From Nitzschia sp. pyKryTriq1 (taxonomy: Eukaryota > Bacillariophyta > Bacillariophyceae > Bacillariales > Bacillariaceae): 64,000 nucleotides of DNA. The position numbers and the translations under genes are program-made. The notes under the pieces were generated by a model. That model was given only the letters and a program-made list of their open reading frames with translations, did no database searches and had not been told where the DNA came from. The stretch's first letter is position 1; the number at the start of each line of letters is the position of its first letter. The stretch covers positions 1,819,751-1,883,750 of the forward strand of contig OY101118.1 of NCBI GenBank assembly GCA_956465555.1. The letters run 5' to 3'. Below, piece by piece: positions 53,444 to 64,000 of this stretch.

Positions 53444-56269
53444 ATGGCGGTTCGAGAAGGCCACGACCCTCTTATCGAGTTCCTCCATCGCGTGGTCGAC
53501 GAGTAAGTTTTAATGGAGCTGCAACGATACGAGAATGGTCGACTTCTATTTATTGGATTCTGCGACATGGAACTAATCCTTCGACTCTCCAAAATGTGCA
53601 TTTCATTTGCTTCGCAGGGCGGCGATCTTCATCATTTATAATTTCCCAGTTGTTAAAAAAGCAACACTCGAAGCTCTAGAAACAATTTTCCAGACCAGAG
53701 CCATTGGCCGGCAGCTAGCATTGGCAATTGCTCTCGAGACTGGAATGGTCACAGTCAACCAAGTGCTCAGAGTCATCAAATCTATTCTTTCTAATTTCTC
53801 GTCGCGCTCTCGTTTGATTCGCCATTTGGAACGCCAACAAAATTTAACGCAGTCGCAAGATGAGTGGATGGACTTGGCGGAACGTATCGATAATGTTCAA
53901 GGAAACGACGTGTGGCGCAGCGATCCGAATTGCCCGCTCTATGAACGAGAAAGAATCGCCGCACGTATCGATGAGTTTGTACATCTAATGAGGAGGAGGG
54001 ATATTTTCGAGCTTGTAAGTCGTTGCATCCACGTACCGGTACAGTACGACTTGTTGCCAGGACACCAGTGTGATCATGTGCGAATTCTCACTATCTTTTC
54101 TGTAGATGTTCGTCTTGCGTGGAGGAATTGCGCGCAACATGTTTGGTCTGTTGCATGAGGGCCTCTTCAGTAAGGCCATGGCAGGGTCTAAAGTCCTAGT
54201 GGAGACGTAAGTAGCGTGGTCCTGTTTCGACTACCAACTTGCGGAAAGATAGACGCCTAATTCATTTTCTCTCTTGCAGCTACCACAATGTTGTTTGCGC
54301 TGCCTTGGACTTTGTATGCGATGCACCGGTCCAACAGGGTGAGGCTCCCATTCCTACCGATGCTCGATTGGCATTTTTCAACGAAACTCGACACTCTTAT
54401 GGAAGGACGGCGTTGCTTCTCTCGGGTGGAGCTGCTCTAGGATTTTATCATGTGGGTGTGGTCAAGACTTTAATCGAAAACAGACTCATGCCTCGTGTTT
54501 TGGGTGGCTCTTCTGCTGGATCCATTGTATGTGCCATGGTCGGAACCCGTACCGACGAGGAGTGCGAAAGAGATTTTTTTGAACTCAAGGGAACCCATGC
54601 TCCGGGTCATTCCGGTAAGCTGGCAATTAGTTTCTTTCGCCCACTTCACTTGCCCATGAAATTACCTGAGGTCACTGGCGAAGTAGCAGAGGTTGTCAAT
54701 AACACCGCCGGAGCCCTGGTTGATGGTAAACGAACATGGCAACTGTTGGTCCCAATACCCTTACGAGGCATTACCTCCGTAATCTGGGATTTGATCACAC
54801 TTAAAACGAGGCCGAATGAACTTCTTTTGAGTGACACAGAACATTTTCGGGAATGCCTCCGTACAAACATTGGTAATTTCACCTTTCAAGAAGCTTTCGA
54901 TCGCACTGGACGAATTACCAACATCACTGGTGAGTCTCTTTGTAGGCGGGTTTCCAATCTTTTTTTCGTGGAATTTCCTCTTATATCTTTTTGTCTTTCA
55001 GTGACACCAAACAACAGTAGTGATCCACCCCGTTTGTTAAACTATCTCACAGCACCGCACGTTCTGGTTTGGAGTGCGGCAGTTGCATCCTCGTCGTTGC
55101 CGGGAGTTTTCGAAGCAAACAGACTTATGGTTAAAGACGCCGACGGTACTATTCGATATGAAAGTGCCGAACGGGCTGCATTTTCAGATGGATCGATGGA
55201 ACAAGACCTGCCAATGCAACAACTCAGTGAGATGTTTAACGTCAACCATTTTATCATCAGCCAAGCCAATCCACATGCTGTTATGTTTGCCTCGTACAAT
55301 CATCTGCGGAGTGTTTGGTCCAACCCTATCTCAGGGTTTCTTAATGCCGTTCTTTCGTTCCTCAAGGATAGTTGTCGTACTTGGTTGGCGCATGCTGTAG
55401 AGTTGGTGGGTTCCAGAAGAATTGCACCCTCACAGGCGACATCGCGTGCTGGAATGACCCAATTTTTTGTGCAAGAATACCAAGGTCGCCACTGTGATAT
55501 TTCATTGATCCCATGGCTCAGCCATCGAGGCTTGATGAGTGCCTTTATGCACTGTCTCTACAATCCCAGTGAGGAGGAATTTATCGAGTGGGTGCATGCT
55601 GCAGAACGAGAAACATGGAAGTACATCCCAGCGATCAAGAGCCATATTGCCGAAGAGATTACGCTGGATCGCTGTGTACAAAGATTGAGGAAGCGATTGG
55701 TAGCAGAGTCATGGGAGAAACGCAGAACTGATTCAACAAACAATAAGATGGGGGAGCGTGTTCCTAGTTTCTTTACAAGCCCAAGCCTGTTGAACCTTGG
55801 AGGCATGAATGTTGCAGACCAATCGAATATCGAAAGCTTTGATCAATACAGGAGCTCGTCCGAGGGGCCCTTATCGCAAGGAGATATTCCTACCCTGAAT
55901 CCTCTCGCAATTCAGCCTGGATGGGGAGGTCTGGGTCTCAGTGGCAACAAATCATCTACAAGCCTCGAAAGGTCGCCATCAAATGCTTCCGGGCTATTCA
56001 TTGAAGGAGATGAGCCATCAGGGGCTGAGCAGCTCGCTGGAGAGGAGACCGTGCCTACAAAAATTGATCGACCGGCATCAACTGCTTCCTTGGAAGGCGC
56101 TGGTTATATCAAAACAACAAGCATGGCTCACTTCTACTATCGCAACACAGCAAGCCATGACAATTTGAAAAAAAGCTCGAGTGGACACGGGAACCTGGAT
56201 CAAACAGCGAAGGGCCACAATCGACGGAAATCGCAAAGCCACTCCGACATGGCAAGAATGACAAAGTAA
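53444..56269 (+). CDS. SDP1/Tgl3-type patatin triacylglycerol lipase
   Basis: Five exons (53444-53502, 53618-54014, 54106-54206, 54280-54929, 55002-56269) give 824 residues. The N-terminal DUF3336-type helical region (about 1-190: WMDLAERIDNV, ARIDEFVHLMRRRDIFELMF, GGIARNMFGLLHEGLF) precedes the patatin domain, whose catalytic pieces are visible: oxyanion loop LSGGAALGFYHVG, nucleophile serine in GGSSAGSIVCAM, and the aspartate in FSDGSMEQDLP. This combination is that of plant SDP1 and yeast Tgl3/4/5, which hydrolyse storage triacylglycerol on lipid droplets. The C-terminal 200 residues are a Ser-rich, probably regulatory tail. The second intron contains a single ACCGGTACAGTAC motif. All joins recreate conserved sequence and matching phases. 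Confidence 0.9.
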
Positions 56270-56447
56270 TCCATAGTGGTATCCAGTCTATGACGATGAT
56301 TTTGTTCATTGGTATTATATTTGATATGATGTCATAAAAATAAGCAATGTGTATATACCGGTCTAATGAACCATGTTCTTTTAAAATGGCTTTTCAGGCC
56401 TATTTTCTGCCACCCACATGTGACGCTTCTTTGCGGTGACTAATCAA

Positions 56448-58511
<2,064 letters not shown>

Positions 58512-59683
58512 ATTCAACACTTCTATTGCAAACGAAAGTACTTTGGAGATACAATCCTTCTTTAATCCTTTCTTAGATCAAAGGCAGTGCAACTGTAAAA
58601 AAATTGTTCTGTGTTCCTTCGAAAAGAGCGAAACAATCGTCTGCAGAAAAACGAAGATCATGCATCATGCAGAAGATGTAGACGTTGCAGAGTAGGATGG
58701 TATCCTTTTTGCACCTGCGCCTAGTACCTGCTGGTACGTACCGTTCCGTATGGTGCTTGTTTATGCGGACGGGGATAGAAGATGCGATAGATATCATCTT
58801 CTGACTTCTGGCATGCTTGTATTACCGCCTGTACGTAAATTGCGTTGTCGAATCTCCTACTTTGGACATTATTTCCTGACGAATGAAGCTGACACTCGAG
58901 GAATTCATATCTAAATCGATCAATGACGTTGAAACGACGTTAACTGGCATATATCTCGAAGAATTCTTTGATTTCCAATCAAGAATGAAAATAAAATTCT
59001 CATTATTCTTCTTCTCATCAGCCACAGTACCATTACGAGTAGTATCCATACCTGGTACTGGTACCGGTACGCGCGGTACTTCGTATTGTGTAGTGGTAAG
59101 TGTACCGTACATGGCAGTACCCGTACGTGCGCTGAAGAAATACCATACTGAGGTGATGATTGATGATGATCAGGGGTCCATAGCGCGCGAAGTTCGCGCG
59201 CTATGGACCCCTGATGATGATGATTGGAGATTGACGACGACGACGACGACGACGACTCACTCCTCATTCTCTTCTTCTTCTTCTGGTACGGTACGTACTG
59301 TACCTGGTACATGTACCAGGTACCCGTAGCTCCCCCCGCCCGCCCGCTACCAGTACAGTAAGCTACAGTACTGGTACCGAGTAGCACCTGGCACTGTGTA
59401 CGTACTGTACCCCCGCCCTGTTAGAGGAGTTGTCATTTTGGGGGAACTCGGAACCGTTCGTCCCCCTCAATCTTCTGTTCCTCTACCGGTACTATTGTAC
59501 AGTAAGTGCCTTGTACCGGTACAGTACCGGTACGAACCGTACCGGCAGTCTGTCTCGCTGCAGGGGGGTTGGACATAAGGGCATCTCATCAAAACCATTA
59601 AATAAAGTCGAATTCCAAGCGAACTTGTCCGAGTTCGTGGTGCACTCGGACATAGGGAAGGGGGCACTCGGACACACAAATCA
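58512..59683. other. Gene-free stretch with GTAC clusters, microsatellites and a perfect palindrome
   Basis: No convincing gene. GTAC/ACCGGT words occur at 58728-58752, 59043-59120, 59286-59380 and 59485-59548. 59169-59215 is a perfect 47-bp palindrome, flanked by GAT and ACG trinucleotide runs. A 148-residue ORF at 58883-59329 is built from these repeats and is not taken as a gene. Confidence 0.6.
59169..59215. repeat. Perfect 47-bp palindrome (23-bp arms, 1-base centre)
   Basis: Left arm 59169-59191 begins ATCAGGGGTCCATAGCGCGC and right arm 59193-59215 is its exact reverse complement, around a single G at 59192. The arms can form a cruciform or a near loop-free hairpin. GC-rich centre (GCGCGCGAA/TTCGCGCGC). 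Confidence 0.97.
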
Positions 59684-60247
59684 TTGGCTAAGACATGTCC
59701 CACAAATGGACCCTTCGTCGGGGCTATTGTTGGGAGGAGCTGTCGATCAAACGAGTCGTCGACTCTGAGGTCTCTCTCGATAAAAGACATCCTTCTATCC
59801 ATTGCTGACTTACCTTCGCGTGGCGGCGAGTTGGACGCTGGATCGCAGCGAGCTATTCACGAAGAACGCCAAGTACCGAATCCGATCCGCCCCGAGAAGG
59901 AAATGCAAGGCCTGGATGGTTGTAATCCAGTTCTAATAACTCCGCCAGCAGCAGCCACCGGTCAAAAGGAGTTCATCACCTTGCAACCACGGGTTGCTCG
60001 CAATGTCAATCCAGATGTTTGCTTCTACTATCCGTTTTGCAAATCTGAAGCTCGCAACTGCGGCGGGCAGAAAGACGGGCCGCGGAAATGCAAATCTGTC
60101 GACCGGGGCACTGTGAAAATTCCCGACAACAATGCATTCGCACGAGCAAAGCAAGATGCAAAGAGGCAGCTCGAAAGCGAGAGGAAACGGCAACAAAGAG
60201 AAGCAAAGAGAAGAAAGGAGGGCAATGACCACAACAATAGATATTAA
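59684..60247 (+). CDS. Uncharacterised basic protein with a small cysteine motif; start uncertain
   Basis: Open frame of 188 codons, not recognised. The first codon of the frame is TTG; the first ATG is at 59900 (about 115 residues), so the real start or an upstream exon is unclear. Features: an acidic/polar N-terminal half (KDILLSIADLPSRGGELDAG), a compact cysteine group VCFYYPFCKSEARNCGG followed by PRKCKSVD, which could bind zinc, and a highly basic C-terminus (KRQLESERKRQQREAKRRK) suggesting nucleic-acid contact. Upstream (59630-59680) short inverted repeats GTCCGAG/CTCGGAC occur. It may be a transposon-derived or lineage-specific gene. GTAC clusters lie 140-640 bp upstream, as for other genes here. 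Confidence 0.45.
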   Translation: MAKTCPTNGPFVGAIVGRSCRSNESSTLRSLSIKDILLSIADLPSRGGELDAGSQRAIHEERQVPNPIRPEKEMQGLDGCNPVLITPPAAATGQKEFITLQPRVARNVNPDVCFYYPFCKSEARNCGGQKDGPRKCKSVDRGTVKIPDNNAFARAKQDAKRQLESERKRQQREAKRRKEGNDHNNRY

Positions 60248-60678
60248 TAAGATGTAACAATTATGCATGACGATGAATGATCGATGATGATGATAATAGA
60301 AGATATTTCCCGTGATTTCGCGCATCATTGCACCTTTTCTTTTTCCAGGTCACATTTCCTTATTCTTAATTCTTTTTCCTTTTTCCTTTTTCTTCTCCCT
60401 ACAAGCAAAAAAAATGCCACCGTACCGGTACGTACCACTGTGTGAAGTGACCGGCCGGCGCGCACAGGCGGCGGGAACCACCGGCCGGCGGGAAGGGGCG
60501 GGGAACAGCAACTACAAGGTACCGTTACTCTATCATACGAGTACTAAAACGGAGTGTGATGAAGTGAGTGGTGCACACTCTTCGCCTTTACAGACCCGCC
60601 TCCCTCTGTCCCCGAGAACCACAAGAGGGCGCCAGTGGTAATTCGTACACATTTCGCGTTTTCCTTCGTCCTTGCACC
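60248..60678. other. Promoter and 5' UTR region of importin alpha
   Basis: No gene seen. Contains a CT-rich tract (60330-60400), the GTACCGGTACGTACC cluster at 60421-60437 and two CCGGCCGGCG words at 60450-60490. Confidence 0.55.
60421..60437. promoter_or_regulatory. GTACCGGTACGTAC cluster upstream of importin alpha
   Basis: One compact copy of the palindromic class, about 240 bp before the ATG. Regulatory role inferred. Confidence 0.35.
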
Positions 60679-62724
60679 ATGAGCACCGAACCACCAAAGT
60701 ACACCGAGGTAAGCACCGAAATGCACAGTGATTCGATTGGAAGAGCTTGACGGGTGGTTTTTAGTCTACTTCGGATGAGCTTTGACGAAAGCCGCTTTGC
60801 CTATTTCCAATGATGAACCCCTTGCGGTCGTCGTCGGGAGACACGATTAGGCCGCGCAAAAACGACGCGGTTGACCGTGGCGCTACGAATTATCGGTGCG
60901 GGTCGCGTTTTCGTGTCGATGTTCAATTCTTGTGTTCAAACGATTCTGTTTTTGAATTTAACCCTGTACGAGTATCCCTCAAGACTTGGAATCACCAGCA
61001 TCTGCGTGTACTCGTACTTGTTTGCCAACAATTCTCTCACCCAATGATCCCTTCTTGACTTTTCATTGCTACTGCAGCGCAAGAAAGACTTCAAGAAGAC
61101 TCTGGACGCCGAGGAAGGGCGCAGACGTCGCGAAGAGACAACCGTCCAAATTCGCAAAACCAAGAAAGATGCTCGCTTGGCAAAGAGACGTCAGATGCCC
61201 ACGGGTGGCCTTAGCGCCCCCACCCCCGCAGGCATGGCTGCTGCAAATATGTTGATGAACTCAGGCGACAGTACCTACGCCAACATCATCGGTCAACAGC
61301 AAGCCACTGCGGGCCAGGTAGGAAGGGCGATCGCTGCCTCTAAGCTCGAGCAACTCCCCGCAATGGTTCAGGGAGTCATGGGCAATGATCCAGCTGTTCA
61401 AACGGATTGCACCACCCAGTTCCGTCGATTGCTGAGCATCGAAAAGAACCCTCCTATTCAGCAGGTCATCGATGCTGGGGTTGTGCCTCGCTTTGTGGAG
61501 TTTCTTCAGCGTGATGACAATCCAGCTCTCCAGTTCGAAGCTGCGTGGGCACTGACAAACATCGCCTCGGGAACGAGTGAACATACCAAAGTTGTCATGG
61601 AAGTTGGCGCCGTTCCCATCTTTTGCCGCTTGCTGATGAGTCCCAACGACGATGTCAGGGAACAAGCCGTCTGGGCTCTGGGAAATATCGCCGGGGACTC
61701 TCCTCCTTGTCGCGATCTCGTGCTGCAAGCTGGAGCCATGCAGCCCTTGCTCCAGCAACTTCATCAGAACTCTAAACTTTCCATGCTTCGGAATGCTACG
61801 TGGACTCTATCCAATTTCTGCAGAGGGAAACCCCAACCCGACTTTGACATGGTTCGACCGGCTCTCCCCACTTTGTCGCAACTCATCTTCAGCCCTGACG
61901 AGGAAGTCCTGACCGACGCTTGCTGGGCCCTTTCTTATCTTTCTGATGGCCCCAACGAAAAGATCCAGGCTGTCATTGAAGCTGGTGTATGCCGAAGATT
62001 GGTGGAGTTATTGCTCAACCCCTCCCCTGCAGTCCAAACACCCGCTCTTCGAACAGTTGGAAACATTGTCACCGGAAATGATCTCCAAACACAATTCATC
62101 ATTAACAACAACGCTCTTCCTTGCCTTCTAGCTCTTCTATCCAGCCCCAAGAAAGGAATTCGAAAGGAAGCGTGCTGGACGATCTCAAACATTACAGCTG
62201 GAAACAAGGAGCAGATCCAGGCCGTCGTCGAGAACAACATCATTCCTCCTCTCATCCAGCTTTTGACAAATGCTGAATTCGACATTCGGAAAGAAGCTGC
62301 TTGGGCGATCTCCAACGCCACGTCCGGCGGCAACAGTCAACAAATCAAATTTCTTGTGCAGCAAGGATGCATTCGTCCGCTCTGCGACCTGCTTACTGTC
62401 AACGATCCCAAGATTGTTACCATTGCGCTTGAAGGTTTGGAAAACATTCTCAAGGTTGGAGAAGACGAAGCCAAAGCTACTAACACCCAAAATCAAATGG
62501 CAGTGTACATTTCGGAGGCAGAAGGTCTCACCAAGATTGAAGACCTCCAGACTCACACAAGCACTGATATTTATGAAAAGGTTATCAAGATCTTGGAAAC
62601 CTACTTTGGAATCGAAGAAGAAGAAGAAATGGCCGGCTTGGCTCCTCAAATGCAAGGCGATACCTTTGGATTTGGAATGGATACTCAGCCAGGAGGTACA
62701 TTCGACTTTTCGAATTCTCAATAG
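60679..62724 (+). CDS. Importin alpha (karyopherin alpha)
   Basis: Two exons (60679-60708 and 61078-62724) give 558 residues; the first exon encodes only [10 protein letters not shown] and is followed by a 369-bp intron, the longest in the window. The importin-beta-binding domain is basic ([31 protein letters not shown]). Ten armadillo repeats follow, with the repeated tryptophan-asparagine ladder that binds nuclear localisation signals: [74 protein letters not shown] and [15 protein letters not shown]. The acidic EEEEEMAGL then a Gly/Phe-rich end provides the CAS-type export region. The adaptor carries NLS cargo to importin beta for passage through nuclear pores. A long first intron just after the start may hold enhancer elements; the ACGAGTATCC and GTACTCGTAC words inside it resemble the GTAC class. 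Confidence 0.96.
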
Positions 62725-63038
62725 ACCCATCGACTGCTACAACAATGCTCGGCTTCCACACGGACTCACGTGGCCTTTTGGAGACAGAAGACGTTCTTTT
62801 GTCTGCAAGAGCCCATGAACACAAACAAAATAATCGATCATCGTACGACATCGAAGGAAAATACGTACACCTAAAGCTACTCTTTTCCTTCAGCCAGTGC
62901 GAATTGTTTACTTGGAGGAGGGGAATCAACCAATTCCTCCAAGTAATTGATTGCAGCAGACAGGCTTTGATAAGAACCATTACCACTTAGTAGGAGACTA
63001 ATATGGCAGCTGCAGCTGGGTCACGTATTTAACTGTTT
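62725..63038. other. Convergent 3' intergenic gap
   Basis: No gene seen and no GTAC/ACCGGT cluster. It lies between the 3' ends of importin alpha and the right-edge gene. Confidence 0.6.
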
Positions 63039-64000
63039 CTAGTTTCTATCGCTCCGAAAGCAGGCGTCAAACACTAGTGTAACCGGCTGCCTGGAGCGCT
63101 GGGAACCGAAGTCTAAATTTTCCGAGGCCTCCCCTTGCAGTCGAATAAGGACGCGGCCTGACTCCTTGGTGAATTCGACAATGGGCATCGGCGGAACGAC
63201 TTTGGATGGACCATCCGGCCCATCGCGATACAAATCAAAGTAAGACCCTCTCAAAATGTCCACATTCCACTGCGGAACATTAGGATTTGGAAACAAAAAA
63301 GGGGAAGAAGTCAATTCATCACCATCATCCCCTCGATCATCCAAAAATGCCCGTTCGACTCCACCCCGGTCTGTTTTGCCTATTTGAAGCTGTTTCTTCT
63401 GCAGCACCATTCCTAAATTACAAGCTATTCGTTCCATGACAGTCAGATATAACTCTAGATGATAATCCCATTCTTTCACCTTGGCATTTTTCGGCGGCCA
63501 TGGACTACAACGGTTGGTAGCGTCCCGACTTGAACGACAAAGAAAACAACGGGTAAGAATTCATAAGCCTCTTTCCGACGCCGCAGAGGTTGGTATTATC
63601 GTTCTCGCATTACCAATGCCACTCACCTTCGGATCCGTAAAATATGGGGGAGTTTGCTTTCCCCAGTGACGTAGTTATAATTGTGAAAAGTGCACTCCAC
63701 AACATCAGGTGAATACTGCAGCAACAACGCATCGGCCATATCAACGCAGTGTTGGAAGAGCTTTTGCGGCACGCCGTGCCCCTCCAACAAAGCAGGTTGC
63801 GTTTTCAGAGATCGAGCAGCCACAATGAAATCTTTCTTGCCTCGCAAAAGACGCCGAGCTGCGTCAGTTCCACTGATACTGCGGCTGACACCCGCGCGGT
63901 TCTGAGAAAGCCTCGAAGATGCTTTGCAATACTTTAGGGGATCGAGCAAAGCAGATGCATTCATCGCAGGCAACGCCAAACGGGAAGAAAGCACGCCACT
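63039..64000 (-). CDS. 2OG-Fe(II) oxygenase-like protein without visible catalytic core (5' end may be outside window)
   Basis: Two exons (64000 or 63964 to 63627, and 63528-63039) join in frame; from ATG 63964 the protein has 275 residues, but the frame is open to the window edge, so the true start may be upstream. The N-terminal part (LLEGHGVPQKLFQHCVDMADALL) resembles the DIOX_N segment of isopenicillin-N-synthase-type oxygenases, and after the splice WPPKNAKVKEWDYHLELYL and MERIACNLGMVL match the following helix. The HxD...H iron triad and RxS motif of the family are not seen in the remaining 100 residues, so the protein may be non-catalytic, truncated, or only distantly related. The intron acceptor was chosen because the alternative at GCCAAG gives an immediate stop. 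Confidence 0.5.

Noticed and set aside
58883-59329. 148-codon ORF on the plus strand
   Set aside because: It is made of the palindrome, GAT/ACG trinucleotide runs and GTAC words; composition and repeats, not protein constraint, explain it.

Overview
The window is nuclear DNA of a eukaryotic alga, most likely a diatom (stramenopile). The evidence is short GT-AG introns of about 45 to 370 bp, compact gene spacing, single-exon genes of several kilobases, and a serine/threonine dehydratase at the left edge whose N-terminus is a signal peptide followed by an AAF-type motif, the bipartite plastid presequence typical of algae with a secondary red plastid. The genus is not identified.

Layout: 1-708 holds the partial dehydratase (minus). 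709-2975 is gene-poor, with a truncated 326-bp LTR-like duplication and a 41-bp tandem array. Then follow a small cysteine-rich secreted protein (2976-3680, plus), a SIRT2-like sirtuin (4692-6116, plus), a secretory FAD oxidoreductase (6171-8109, minus), a Tim17 import subunit (8809-9474, minus), the ribosome-biogenesis factor NOL6/Utp22 (10226-14044, plus), a poorly resolved RING-like gene (minus), a PIF/Harbinger transposase remnant (minus), a low-complexity protein (16201-16794, plus), an STI1-like TPR co-chaperone (16980-18055, minus), cytoplasmic dynein heavy chain (19830-32720, plus), Rab11 (32815-33462, minus), a class 3 lipase (34502-37113, plus), the splicing factor PHF5A (37324-37864, minus), a 9.6-kb single-exon Rav1/DMXL-like gene (39055-48648, plus), an FkbM methyltransferase (48739-49845, minus), an RNA polymerase III RPC7-like subunit (50700-51412, plus), a ZNF598/Hel2-like C-terminal fragment (51679-52389, minus), an SDP1-type patatin lipase (53444-56269, plus), a PCMT-domain protein (56448-58511, minus), an unrecognised ORF (59684-60247, plus), importin alpha (60679-62724, plus) and a partial 2OG-oxygenase-like gene (63039-64000, minus).

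This is an ordinary eukaryotic neighbourhood of unrelated housekeeping genes, not an operon. Functional links are only thematic: trafficking (dynein, Rab11, Rav1/V-ATPase assembly, importin), lipid turnover (class 3 lipase, SDP1-type lipase) and RNA/ribosome biology (NOL6, PHF5A, RPC7, ZNF598-like).

Three things stand out. (1) The Rav1-like protein appears to combine the Rav1 core with a PDZ domain, a seven-copy FDSF-type repeat, an SH2 domain and a C2 domain. (2) Introns 3 and 6 of the sirtuin are near-identical copies, as expected for an introner-like or gene-conversion event. (3) Clusters of short GTAC/ACCGGT palindromes lie upstream of nearly every gene and are weak or absent in convergent intergenic gaps, suggesting a promoter-associated sequence class.
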